From: VXYL01 sp963666465
GTDB lineage: Bacteria > Pseudomonadota > Gammaproteobacteria > Pseudomonadales > Azotimanducaceae
Assembly (NCBI GenBank): GCA_963666465.1
Contig: OY762824.1
Coordinates: 4,216,001-4,280,000 of the forward strand
Reading direction: 5' to 3'
Length of the DNA stretch: 64,000 nt
In this document: positions 53,484 to 62,700 of the stretch, piece by piece
Position numbering within the stretch: the stretch's first letter is position 1
Layout of the letters: every line of letters begins with the position of its first letter
Translations under genes and position numbers: made by a program
The notes under the pieces: model-generated
Databases searched by the model: none
Told to the model about the DNA's origin: nothing
Seen by the model: only the letters and a program-made list of their open reading frames with translations

Positions 53484-55136
53484 ATGACCAGAAACCTCAC
53501 AGCGGCACTGCTGTCATGCCTGCTCTACGCCTGTGCGACGGAGGAGACCGACGAGCCACAGCCTTGGTTCACGGAGTCGGCGGCGGAGCGGGGCATCGAC
53601 TTCCGCCACCTGTCTGGCTTCGAGCAACGCTACCTTCTGCCCGAGATTACCGGCAGTGGCGCGGCGCTTGCCGATCTCGATGGCGACGGCGACATGGACA
53701 TCTATCTGGTGCAGTCTGGCAGCCTGGTCTCGTCCACCAATGCCGCCGATCGCATCTATCTCAATCGCGGCGACGGCCACTTCGAGCCGGGTGCGCAGCC
53801 GCCGGACGGCGATGGCTACGGCATGGGCGTCGCGGCCGGGGACTATGACAACGACGGTGACGTGGACCTGTATGTCACCAATGTCGGCGCCAACCTGCTG
53901 CTGCGAAACGACGGGCGAGGGGGTTTCGAGAACGTGGCGGCCGAATCCGGCGTCGCCGACGACGGCTGGGGCACGTCTGCCGCATTCCTGGACCTGGATG
54001 CCGACGGCGACCTTGATCTGTTTGTGGCCAACTACATCGGCTGGCACGAGGACGCCGAGCTCGATTGCTACATGGCCGGGGTGCCTACCTACTGCCCACC
54101 GCAGAACTACAAGGCGCCAGCACCCGACCGTCTGTTCCGGAACGACGGCGACGGCACCTTCACCGATGTCAGTCGCGATGCCGGGCTGCACCTTGCGTTC
54201 GGCAACGGCTTCGGCGTCGTCGGCGCAGACTACGATCAGGACGGCCGTACCGACGTATTCGTGGCCAACGACATGACGGTCAATCAGCTATGGCTGAACC
54301 AAGGCGAATGGGCGTTCGCGGAGTCCGCAATGGACTGGGGCTGCGGCGTGGACGAAGCAGGGGAGGCAAAGGCCGGCATGGGTGTCGCCGCGGCCGACGT
54401 GGACGACGACAGCGACGTCGATGTGCTGGTGGTGAATCTGCAAGGACAAGCCGACTCGTTGTTCCGCAACGCCGGCGGCTGGTTCGAGGACGCGACCGCG
54501 GAATTCGGCCTCAATCTCACCAGCCGCCGCTTCACCCGCTTTGGCGTGGTGCTCGCGGACCTTGACAATGACGGCCACCTGGACCTCTACCAGGCGAATG
54601 GCGCAGTCGCGCATCGCTTCCTCACCCAGGCAGATCCCTTTGCCGAACCGAACACGTTGTATCGCGGCACAGAGGAAGGGCGCTTCGACCTCGTGACGCC
54701 CGGCGGCGGCGTTGTCGGGGCGCCACGCCACACCAGCCGCGGTCTGGCGTTGGGCGATGTGGACAACGACGGCGGCGTGGACCTCCTCGTGGCCAATCGC
54801 GATGCGGCGCCGTATCTGCTCTTGAATCGTGCTCCCGACCGTGGCAATTGGATCCGCTTCCGCGTGCTCACCGAACACGGGCGGGACGCCCACGCTGCCA
54901 CGGTGTCCGCAGCGAGCGGTGCTCGCCGCATGTATCGGGACGTGCAGCCGGCCGCCAGCTACCTGTCGTCCCACGATCCCCGCGTCCACTTCGGTCTTGG
55001 CGCAGCGACTGGCGTCACCGGCGTGACCGTCTCCTGGCCCGGTGGCAAGCGAGAGTCATTCGGCGACTTCGCCGCCGGCCAGGACGTGGAACTGCGCGAG
55101 GGCGAAGGCTCGCCGTTCCCGCGCCAAGGGACTTAA
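53484..55136 (+). CDS. CRTAC1-family FG-GAP/ASPIC-UnbV lipoprotein
   Basis: 550 residues from ATG 53484. Lipoprotein signal with LLYAC at residues 13-17. FG-GAP/VCBS blades carry DLDGDGDMDIY, DYDNDGDVDLY, DLDADGDLDLF and DYDQDGRTDVF. The ASPIC/UnbV C-terminus has WIRFRVLTEHG, DPRVHFGLG and SWPGGKRESF. It is a paralogue of the protein at 23585. The IS630 remnant directly upstream may have removed its original promoter. GGAG is close to the ATG. Confidence 0.86.
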   Translation: MTRNLTAALLSCLLYACATEETDEPQPWFTESAAERGIDFRHLSGFEQRYLLPEITGSGAALADLDGDGDMDIYLVQSGSLVSSTNAADRIYLNRGDGHFEPGAQPPDGDGYGMGVAAGDYDNDGDVDLYVTNVGANLLLRNDGRGGFENVAAESGVADDGWGTSAAFLDLDADGDLDLFVANYIGWHEDAELDCYMAGVPTYCPPQNYKAPAPDRLFRNDGDGTFTDVSRDAGLHLAFGNGFGVVGADYDQDGRTDVFVANDMTVNQLWLNQGEWAFAESAMDWGCGVDEAGEAKAGMGVAAADVDDDSDVDVLVVNLQGQADSLFRNAGGWFEDATAEFGLNLTSRRFTRFGVVLADLDNDGHLDLYQANGAVAHRFLTQADPFAEPNTLYRGTEEGRFDLVTPGGGVVGAPRHTSRGLALGDVDNDGGVDLLVANRDAAPYLLLNRAPDRGNWIRFRVLTEHGRDAHAATVSAASGARRMYRDVQPAASYLSSHDPRVHFGLGAATGVTGVTVSWPGGKRESFGDFAAGQDVELREGEGSPFPRQGT

Positions 55137-55141
55137 GGCGG

Positions 55142-55567
55142 CTACGGCTTCGGGCGCCTGATCCAGCGGCTGGTGGCGCTCACGTCTTCGATCTCCTGTT
55201 CCGCCTGCTGCCAGCCGGTGAAGCCCGGTTCGAAGTGCGCCACGTTGGTGAAACCCATGTCCTTCAGTGCAACCGCAGCGAGCGCCGAGCGGCCGCCGCC
55301 GGCGCAGAACAGCACGATGCGCCGCTCCGGCTTGTCGAACCAGTCGCGGTAGTAGGGGCTGGCCGGATCCACCCAGAACTCCAGCATCCCGCGCGGTGCG
55401 TGTTTCGAGCCGGGGATGGTGCCGAGGTCCACGCGCTCCTGAATCTCGCGGATGTCCACCACCAGCGCTTCCTCGTCGGCGAGTTCCGCCTGCATGTCCG
55501 CAACGGACAGGTTCTCGATGGTCTTCTTGGCTTCGTCCACGGCGGCAAAGATGGGCTTGATGGGCAT
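55142..55567 (-). CDS. Rhodanese-domain protein
   Basis: 141 residues from ATG 55567 with GGAGCGGAAC upstream; the frame is open to 55660 but family similarity starts here. LVVDIREIQERVDLGTIPGS is the N-terminal rhodanese motif. The active loop is VLFCAGGGRSALAA with the catalytic Cys. Single-domain cytoplasmic sulfurtransferase (family knowledge). It converges with the CRTAC1 gene. Confidence 0.87.
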   Translation of the reverse strand: MPIKPIFAAVDEAKKTIENLSVADMQAELADEEALVVDIREIQERVDLGTIPGSKHAPRGMLEFWVDPASPYYRDWFDKPERRIVLFCAGGGRSALAAVALKDMGFTNVAHFEPGFTGWQQAEQEIEDVSATSRWIRRPKP

Positions 55568-55693
55568 GGCGCGTTCCGCTCCTTCGGTCTCGGGGCGCCC
55601 ATTATGGCCCTGACCGGCCCCCATGGAGCACGCGCTTGCCACCGAACCGCTTTGCGACAAAGATGGATGCCTTCACCCGATGCGGAATGATGC

Positions 55694-56800
55694 ATGAGCG
55701 TCGTCACCCAAGCTCAGAAGGAGGCCCTGTATCAAGACGGCTTCGTCGTCCTGCCGGGCCTGATCCCCGCGCAGCGCGTGGCGGCAGCCCGGCGAGCGGT
55801 GTTCGTCTCCGTCGGTCGCTTGCGGGCAGACGCGTTGGCGCTTGGGCGTGACGGCGATGCCGCAAAGGCGAAGCAGGCTGCCGAATCCACCTCCCTGGCG
55901 AGGGGAGGCCCCTCGCGCTCCCCCAAGCCGAAGGCTCCCATGACCGGCGCCGGCGCCGACGGCGTCTTCATGGATCTCCTCCATGCGACGCCCCTCGTCG
56001 CAGTCGTTCACGAACTGATCGGCGAAGCGCTGCCGGTGCGAGACTGCCAGTTGCCGACCACCTTCCCCACCGACCCGGAGGACCACATCAACGAATCGGG
56101 CTACACCGATCGCGAAACGCCCTTCCACGGCTGGCACGGCCACCTCGACGGCCTCTGGAACGGCGCCACGGCAATGCATCAACGCACGGATCGCAGGATG
56201 ACCGACGCCGAGAGCAAGGCCTGGTTTCAGGACCCGTCGAGAAACGGTTGCCAGCGCGCGTTCCCCGAACACGCCGCCAACGTGAAGAACTTCACCGCCC
56301 TCGTCGCCCTGGCCCTCTCCGACCAGACCGAAGAGGGCAGCGGCAACCTGGGCCTCTTGAAGGGCGCCCACCACGAGATGGAACGCTTCTTTCGCCGCCA
56401 ACGCGACGCCGGCGGCCCGCTCGGCCCCGACGGCCCCGGCTGGCCGCGCATCGACACCAGTGCCCCCAACGGCGGCGGCCTGCGCCACTACCCGGATGCC
56501 GTGCGCGAAGCATTCGCCGAAAGCGGAACAACCACGACGGACGGCAAGTCCTGGCCTCGCCCCACGCTCCTGAAGATGGCCCTGGGCGATGCCGCCATCG
56601 TCCTCCACGCCGTTCCCCACAGCGCAACCCGCGTGGAAGGCACCGAACCCCGTCTGATGGCCTACTTCCGCGTCACCTCCGCCGCCCGCCCCGAAGCGAA
56701 CCGCCACGTCTGCCCCAACGCGCTGTGCGACATCTGGAGCGAATGGCCCGGCATGGCGGACGTCGTAGGCGCGCATCGCGCCGGAAGCCGGAAGGATTAG
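55694..56800 (+). CDS. Phytanoyl-CoA dioxygenase-like Fe(II)/2-oxoglutarate oxygenase
   Basis: 368 residues. N-terminal YQDGFVVLPGLIPAQRV is the usual PhyH opening. The metal triad can be seen as WHGHLDG (H-x-D) and the distal LHAVPHSATRV, with an Arg close behind for 2-oxoglutarate. A mid-domain NLGLLKGAHHEMERFF is also typical. Such enzymes hydroxylate varied small molecules; the substrate is not predictable. Confidence 0.82.
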   Translation: MSVVTQAQKEALYQDGFVVLPGLIPAQRVAAARRAVFVSVGRLRADALALGRDGDAAKAKQAAESTSLARGGPSRSPKPKAPMTGAGADGVFMDLLHATPLVAVVHELIGEALPVRDCQLPTTFPTDPEDHINESGYTDRETPFHGWHGHLDGLWNGATAMHQRTDRRMTDAESKAWFQDPSRNGCQRAFPEHAANVKNFTALVALALSDQTEEGSGNLGLLKGAHHEMERFFRRQRDAGGPLGPDGPGWPRIDTSAPNGGGLRHYPDAVREAFAESGTTTTDGKSWPRPTLLKMALGDAAIVLHAVPHSATRVEGTEPRLMAYFRVTSAARPEANRHVCPNALCDIWSEWPGMADVVGAHRAGSRKD

Positions 56801-58018
56801 CGAATTCTCTGCGCGTCAACCTGCCTGCATGGGCCTGCAGAGGTTCAAGGATCGGATTCCGATATGCTGATGCAATCCAACGCAGCGACTCCCATGCAGC
56901 AATCGGACGCCATGTCTGCCGGCCTCGCACAACCCGCGCCGCCGCGACCCTCCGCTGCCGAGAACAACCGCATGAGGGCGGCGGACCGTCCCGTACACGA
57001 CTGGTATCGCTTCGTACTCTCGTATCCGCCGCACTTGGTGCGGGAGTACCTCCGGCGTTTCGACGCGACCCGGGATACCACCGTGCTCGACCCCTTTTGC
57101 GGAACCGGAACCACCCTCGTCGAGTGCAAAAAACTCGGCATCGGGAGTGTCGGCATTGAACCGAACCCGATCGCCAGCTTCGCAAGCGAGGTGAAGACGA
57201 ACTGGACGGCTGACGCTGAGTCGCTCGGACGCTGGGCCAACGAAGTCGCGAGCCAGGCAGAAGGCTCGTTCGCATCTTCCGTGCCTGCCTTCTCCGACGC
57301 TCAGGTGGCTCAGCTTCCGCCGCGTCCGGGGCAACTCAATCTTGACTCTAGTCCCCCACCCGGCGACCCGCTGCGTCAGCTGGCCGAGGAGCAAGCAAGG
57401 CTCCTGCTCAAGAATTCCATCAGTCCCCTGCCCTTGCACAGGAGTCTGGTGCTTCTCGAGTGCATTGACCGCCAAGGTCCCGCCCCGTTGCAGCGCTTGG
57501 GCCGACTCGCCTTGGCCAAGGCGCTGGTGCAGGAAATCGGCAATCTGAAATTCGGCCCCGAAGTGGGGGTCGGGAAGCTGAAGGGGGATGCCCCGGTGGT
57601 AGGCGCGTGGCTCCAAGGCGTGCGGACCATGGCGCGCGACCTGGCACTGCACAGGGAAGCCGCGAGCGTTCGCGCGGAGGTGATTCATGCCGACGCCCGC
57701 GAGGCAGATCGAGTAGTCGAGCACGGTGCCATCGATGCCGTCATCACTTCTCCGCCGTATCCGAACGAGAAGGACTACACACGCACCACCCGTCTGGAGT
57801 CGGTTCTGCTCGGGCTCATCACCAGCCGCGAGGAACTCCGCCGCTGCAAGCGCAATCTCGTTAGATCCAACACTCGAGGCGTGTATCGGGGCGACACCGA
57901 TCACATTGCGGTGGAGGACAACGATGCAGTGAACGAGATCGCCGACGCCATCGAACAACGACGCATTGCGCTCGGCAAGACCTCCGGCTTCGAGCGTCAA
58001 TACGCCCGGGTTACCCGC

Positions 58019-60092
58019 TAGGGTGATTGCACGCTTTGGCTCCGGCGGTGTTCACGGTGCCGACGACGTTGTCGGTTGCTTGGCAGCGGAGGGTGGGCGG
58101 CCTTCGTCATGGCGGTTCGGCTTGCCGGACGGCGGCTTTTCGACGATTCGCCGAACGGGGGGACGCCCGCGGGAGGTGCTTGGCGGTGCGGAGGTCGGCC
58201 GGCCAGGTTCGGTGCTTGGGTAGGGCTAGTCGGGCGAGAGAATGGCGTCGAGGGCGTCGCCGCGGCGCATCATGCAGTGGCGGTTGGCCTCGGGCAGGTA
58301 GCGGAAGCCGTTGTGGAAGACGACGGCGAGGGCGATGTTGTTGAGCGTGGCGTGGTTGGCAGGGGCATGGCCGGCGCGGAAGCGCGCGGCGTCCTCTCCC
58401 ATGCTGGCGTCGCGGCGGAAGTGGTTGCCGTTCTCGACCTGCCAGTGGCCGCGGTTCCAGGCCAGCAGCCGTTCGGCCCCGGCGCGGCCGGCGGGCACGG
58501 AGGTGATGCCGCAGGCGGTTTCGGCGGAAGTCTCGCCGGTCTTCGCGTTGGTGCGTTCGCGCACGACGCGGAACGCCTGGCGGGCCTCGGGGAACGGCGC
58601 GAACGTGTTCGGCAGCAGGTCGCGGGCGGCCACCCGCCGCGCTTCGATGCGGCCGTGCGCCTTGACGGGCTCGTCGGCGTGGCGGCGCACGGCGTCGCCG
58701 TCCCAGTCGATGGCCGCGAGCTGGGTGAAGGTGTCGGGGCAGTTCGCCTTGACCGACAGCACGCAGTCGGCGCCGTGCGCCTCGACGATGCTGCGCGCGG
58801 TGTCGCGGGCGGCGTGCAGGGCGTCGAGGGTGAGCACGCAGCCGCGCAGGTCGACGTCCTCGAGCAGCGCACGCAGCGCCGCCGCTTCGCCGCCCTCGTC
58901 GCGGCAGCAGCGCCCGGCCAGCGGCCGGCCTGCGTGGGTGACCAGCGTGACGGTCTCGAAGTGCGTGTTCTCGTCGGTGTGCCGGTTGGCGCCGCGGATG
59001 CGCTTGCCGTCGGCGGCCAGCGCCGGCTGTTCGGCGTCATCGGCGAGACGCGGTGCCGCCCAGGCCCGCAGCGCCTCTTCCAGGCCATCCGGGTCGGTGC
59101 CGGCCATCACCCGGCAGATGGTCGCCGCCGACGGCGCCTTCCACTCGCCGGCGGCGCTGCGCCACCCGCCCAGCGCGCGCAACTCCCGCGCCTCCAGGCC
59201 GGCCGCGAACTGCGCCGCCGCCACCGGCCCCGACAGCCCCGACAGCTTCGCGAGCGCGCAGATGGACAGCACCGTCTCCAGACGGTGCTTGCGGCCCTGG
59301 CCGCGGCGGCAGTCCGGCAGCCCCGCGAACACGTCGCGCAGCGAGCGCAGCTCGGACGGCGCGTAGCGAACCGGCACCGCCCGGCACGTCCACTCCGGAC
59401 GGTCCGCCGGATCCGCCAGCCGCTCGCGGGCGTCCGGGCGCAGCGCCCGCACGAACATCTCCTTCGGCGAACCGTGCGGGTCCGTGTACGACCCGCTGTG
59501 CCGCGCGAAGCCCTTCGTGCGCCCCACCCGCGTCCAGTTCGACGCCGCGTAGCAGGTGCCCGCGAACCGCGACGGGTCCACGAACGTCTCCGCGAGCTCC
59601 AGCGGATGGCCGCGCGCCGCCTCCCAGTCCGCGCTCAGCCGCCGCAGGCTGCGCGACAGCGACCGCGACGCCAGGTTCGCGATCCCCGACGCCTCCGGCA
59701 GCACCAGAAAACGCGTGTTGTTGCCGATCAGGTGCAGGCGCCGGAACTGCACCGACCGGTGCCAGCCCAGCCAGCGGTCCCGCGGCGCGCACTTGAACGC
59801 TCCCGACTGCCAGCCGAGAAGCGCCAGCCAGTGACCGCGCCAGACCGCAACGTGGCGCACGCCGCGACCCGCGAACTGGCGGAACCCCAGATAGTGGTGC
59901 TCGTCCACCAGCGCGTCCCACCGCCGACGCTCGTCCGCCCGAACCGGTCGAACCTCGACCTCGCCGACCACCACCTCCCGCCTGTCGAAAACCTCCGCCA
60001 TGCACCCGTTGTACAGCATCGGCCACCAAAAAGCCAGTACCTTTCCCTACATCGCCCCAATCAGCCTGTTGCGCCTAGCGTGCAATAGTCCT
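58019..60092. mobile_element. ISAs1-family element with DUF4338-fused transposase
   Basis: 2074 bp flanked by a perfect 10-bp duplication GGTTACCCGC (58009-58018 and 60093-60102). The ends are TAGGGTGATTGCACGCT and, inverted, AGGACTATTGCACGCTA, sharing ATTGCACGCT. ISAs1 elements typically have such CAGGGTGATTGCA-like ends (family knowledge). Confidence 0.88.
58226..60019 (-). CDS. ISAs1-family transposase with N-terminal DUF4338 (DruA-like) domain
   Basis: 597 residues (start ATG 60019 or 60001). Residues about 20-200 are DUF4338, the family that includes DruA of Druantia: DEHHYLGFRQFAGRGVRHVA, GWHRSVQFRRLHLIGNNTRF and YAASNWTRVGRTKGFAR. Residues about 225-597 are an ISAs1 DDE domain: LAADGKRIRGANRHTDENTH, CVLTLDALHAARDTARSIVE and LLAWNRGHWQVENGNHFRRD. 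The frame is intact. DUF4338 may contribute to target choice or end binding (inference). Confidence 0.85.
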   Translation of the reverse strand: MLYNGCMAEVFDRREVVVGEVEVRPVRADERRRWDALVDEHHYLGFRQFAGRGVRHVAVWRGHWLALLGWQSGAFKCAPRDRWLGWHRSVQFRRLHLIGNNTRFLVLPEASGIANLASRSLSRSLRRLSADWEAARGHPLELAETFVDPSRFAGTCYAASNWTRVGRTKGFARHSGSYTDPHGSPKEMFVRALRPDARERLADPADRPEWTCRAVPVRYAPSELRSLRDVFAGLPDCRRGQGRKHRLETVLSICALAKLSGLSGPVAAAQFAAGLEARELRALGGWRSAAGEWKAPSAATICRVMAGTDPDGLEEALRAWAAPRLADDAEQPALAADGKRIRGANRHTDENTHFETVTLVTHAGRPLAGRCCRDEGGEAAALRALLEDVDLRGCVLTLDALHAARDTARSIVEAHGADCVLSVKANCPDTFTQLAAIDWDGDAVRRHADEPVKAHGRIEARRVAARDLLPNTFAPFPEARQAFRVVRERTNAKTGETSAETACGITSVPAGRAGAERLLAWNRGHWQVENGNHFRRDASMGEDAARFRAGHAPANHATLNNIALAVVFHNGFRYLPEANRHCMMRRGDALDAILSPD

Positions 60093-60750
60093 GGTTACCC
60101 GCCTTTACTTCGGCGGCATGGCCGAGCACCTGCGCTCCCTTCGGTCGTTGCTGAGGCCGGGTGCGAAGCTCGCCTATGTCGTGGGCGACCAAGCGTCGTA
60201 CTTGCGCGTGATGATTCGAACCGGCCAGCTTCTCGCCGAGATCGCCAGCTCCCTCGGCTACCGCCATGTGGGCACGGAACTCTTCCGCACGCGCCCCGCC
60301 ACGGCAACGCGGACCCAACTCCGGGAAGAGGTCGTCCTGCTCGAATGGCGGGGTGAGTGACCGTGGCGCCGAGAGCGAACCGATACGCGGCCATCATCGA
60401 GGACATCTTCCAAGGTCGATACCGTGGGGATGAGCAAGCCGTTGATTTCGACCGTGAAGATATCGTGGCTTCGGCGCGCACGCTACGTTTGGAACTCCCA
60501 CGCAACTTGGGCGACCTGATCTACAGCTTCCGCTATCGAGTTGCCCTCCCCGACAGCATTCTCGGCACGGCACCGCACGGCAAGGCTTGGATCATCCGCC
60601 CGGCAGGCCGTGGCAAATACCGCTTTGAACTTGTGCGCGACATACCGCTCACACCAAGTGCAAGTCCAAGTCTCGCGGCGATTAAGGTGCCGGATGCCAC
60701 CCCTGGGATGATCGCGCGCTATGCCTTCAACGACGAACAAGCCGTGCTAG

Positions 60751-60864
60751 CGCGCCCTTGCGGGCGCGTCGGCAGTTCGCTTCGCGAACTGCTTGGCCTT
60801 CGGGCTCGCATTCGCTCGCGCCTTCGGTCAGGAGCCTGCGCCGTTCTACGGCGCAGGCTCCTGG
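60751..60864. repeat. Three-hairpin palindrome cluster inserted at CTAG
   Basis: Three successive hairpins: CGCGCCC-TTGC-GGGCGCG, GGCAGTTCGC-TTC-GCGAACTGC, and a 15-bp stem built on AGGAGCCTGCGCCG around TTCTA. The left flank is CTAG (60747-60750) and the right end is CTGG. Removal leaves GTG CTA GCA AGG, which continues the nuclease frame. 114 bp is a multiple of three, so the insertion itself keeps the frame. Confidence 0.75.
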
Positions 60865-61249
60865 CAAGGGTTCGTTACAACCGCCTGATCGACATGTTCT
60901 TGGGCTTGTCTGCTACTCCCTGCAGAACCATTTCCGCACTACCGTGCCTGATCTTGGGCAGGTTGAGACGGACGAGATCTACGTCGGCGTAGATCGAAGA
61001 GGCGCGCACTACGCGATCCCCGTTCAGGCCAAGGGCGGAAGCGACCGCTTGAGCCCGGTGCAGATCGAGCAAGACATTGCTCTGTGTGCGGCCAAGCTCC
61101 CGGACTTGGTTTGCAGGCCGATTGGTGCGCAAGTGCTGCCGGATGGCGTGGTCGCTCTGATGGAGTTCACGCCGGAAGGCGGCACAGTCATGGTGGCGTC
61201 GGAAAGGCACTACCGCTTGGTGCCACCGGACGAGATGAGTGAAAGCGAC

Positions 61250-61416
61250 CTAGGAGTCTGCGCCGTAGGACGATCTCGCGCCGAAAATGTGGTGTGATCC
61301 CCCATTGCTCGCCCCGAAACGTTCCTGACGAGGGACAGGACCTCCCAGAAGATGGATTTTTCTCGCCGTATTAGGGTGCATGTCCCCGGAAAAGTTTCTA
61401 CGGCGCAGACTCCTAG
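61250..61416. mobile_element. CTAG-flanked miniature element
   Basis: Ends are CTAGGAGTCTGCGCCGTAG and its inverted copy. CTAG occurs at both borders (61250-61253 and 61413-61416); keeping one copy restores the nuclease C-terminus. There is no gene inside. The ends resemble those beside the IS1182 fragment at 36908 and the hairpin at 60835. Confidence 0.85.
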
Positions 61417-61461
61417 CCCGATACCGCCAAGGGGTTGAGCAAGGCGTTTGAGTGCGCCTAC

Positions 61462-62289
61462 TCAGCTTCGGCGCCGCCGATAATTCTCAAAGGCTCGCTC
61501 GACCATCGGTCGCCGCCGCCCGTCCGGCACCTTGAGGGCGTAGTCGGGGTCGCGTTCGCCTTCGGCGGAGAGCAGGTGCATGAGGTGGGCGGCGGTGATG
61601 TGGCCGTGGAAGCCCTGGGCGTCTTGCATCTGGTTGATGGCGAGCTTGATCATCCGCATCTGGAACGGATCGTTGCGGGCGATCCGTTCGGCATACTCGA
61701 GCACCTCCGATTGCAGTTCGCCCGCGGCCGTGACGCGGTTCACGAGGCCGAGTTCCAGCGCCTCGGCCGCGTCCACGAAGCGGCTTTCGAACAGCAGTTC
61801 CTTCGCCTTGCGCGGATGGATGTCCCAAGGCACGGAGAGATACTGGAAGTTGGCGCCGAGGAACATGGCGCTGTCGGCGGCGTAGATGATGTCCATGGCG
61901 CTGGCGACGATCCAGCCGCCGAAGATGCAATAGCCCTGCACCCCGGCGATGGTGGGTTTCGGCACATTGCGCCAGCGCATGGTCATTTCCACGAACAGCT
62001 CGCGGGAGCGGTCGAAGCGACCCCTCATGCCGCTCTGATACGGGCGACGCTCCTGGTCGGCGCGCTCCTCCGGCGTGCCGAGGTCGTGCCCGCCGGAAAA
62101 GTGCTCGCCGGCGCCGAACAGGGCGATGACATGCACCCCGACATCTTTTGTCGCGATGCGGAAGGCGTCGTCGAGTTCCTCCAGCAGCAGCCGGCTTTGC
62201 GCGTTGCGGTAGCGGGGTCGGTTGGCGGTGATCCGGGCGACATGGTTGTCCACCTCGTAGAGGATGGTTTCGAAGTTGGCCTCGCTCAT
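61462..62289 (-). CDS. Enoyl-CoA hydratase/isomerase family protein
   Basis: 275 residues from ATG 62289. The crotonase-fold landmarks are VARITANRPRYRNAQSRLLL, ALFGAGEHFSGGHDLGTPEE (oxyanion loop) and VPKPTIAGVQGYCIFGGWIV. The usual catalytic Glu of hydratases is not obvious at the expected position (SVPWDIHPRKAKELLF), so another crotonase reaction is possible. It follows the CaiB-type gene and probably shared an operon with it. Confidence 0.83.
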   Translation of the reverse strand: MSEANFETILYEVDNHVARITANRPRYRNAQSRLLLEELDDAFRIATKDVGVHVIALFGAGEHFSGGHDLGTPEERADQERRPYQSGMRGRFDRSRELFVEMTMRWRNVPKPTIAGVQGYCIFGGWIVASAMDIIYAADSAMFLGANFQYLSVPWDIHPRKAKELLFESRFVDAAEALELGLVNRVTAAGELQSEVLEYAERIARNDPFQMRMIKLAINQMQDAQGFHGHITAAHLMHLLSAEGERDPDYALKVPDGRRRPMVERAFENYRRRRS

Positions 62290-62551
62290 CGTCCGTGTCC
62301 CCCTGCCTGCCGTGTGATCGGCTCATGCCCAGAAGGTCCCGGAAGACCTCCCACGAGTGCTGCCCCTGCACCGGGGCATGACGGGTGACGCCGCCCGGCG
62401 CGTTGGCGAGCTTCACCGGCAAGCCCGACTGCCATGCCGTCCCCGCTTCGGGGTGCTCTACCGGAACCATGTGTCCCCGCTCCCGTAGCGCCTCGTCGCG
62501 GATGATCTCGGCCGGGTCCAGCACGGTCGCAGCCGGAACGCTCCGTTCGCC

Positions 62552-62700
62552 AACGCCGCCCAGCAGTTCTCATTTTGGCGTCTGGCTTCGCCGTCAGGCA
62601 TTGCACCCCGCGTTTCGGACCCAATCCGGGGCCAAATCGACCGGCAGACCCGTCCAGTCGAGGGGGCTGAAGGCCAAAATGAGAATTGCTGAACGCCGCC
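62552..62700. mobile_element. 131-bp MITE with 9-bp target duplication
   Basis: Element 62561-62691 has inverted ends CAGCARTTCTCATTTTGGC (R marks the one mismatch). It is flanked by AACGCCGCC on both sides (62552-62560 and 62692-62700). Removing the element and one duplicate restores the CaiB frame as KQELGAALANGAF. A 9-bp duplication suggests mobilisation by an IS4- or IS1-like transposase. Confidence 0.9.

Larger units (their letters stand above)
56864..60360 (+). pseudogene. DNA methyltransferase split by an IS element
   Basis: The 5' part (56864-58018) has motif I LDPFCGTGTTLVECK and motif IV VITSPPYPNEKDYTRTTRLE. The 3' part (60103-60360) has LRPGAKLAYVVGDQASYLRV and ends LLEWRGE. Removing the 2074-bp IS and one 10-bp target copy restores a single frame (ARVTR-LYFGG) of about 471 residues. 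The class is N4-cytosine or N6-adenine. The downstream nuclease gene starts within its stop (GTGA). Confidence 0.85.
60357..61451 (+). pseudogene. Restriction endonuclease gene with two insertions and a frameshift
   Basis: Start GTG overlaps the methylase stop. N-terminal part: NRYAAIIEDIFQGRYRGDEQ. A 114-bp palindrome cluster interrupts after NDEQAVLA (60751-60864). A one-base shift near 60905 leads to VCYSLQNHFRTTVPDLG. The PD-(D/E)xK core follows as ETDEIYVGVDRRGAHYAIPV and QAKGGSD. A 163-bp miniature element interrupts at 61254-61416; without it the tail reads SDLARYRQGVEQGV and TGA 61449-61451. Very likely the cognate nuclease of the split methylase, now inactive. Confidence 0.75.

Noticed and set aside
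61487..62524. 345-codon minus-strand frame overlapping the enoyl-CoA hydratase
   Set aside because: Its first 80 codons are the genuine CaiB tail, but the rest is an arginine-rich out-of-frame reading of the hydratase gene.
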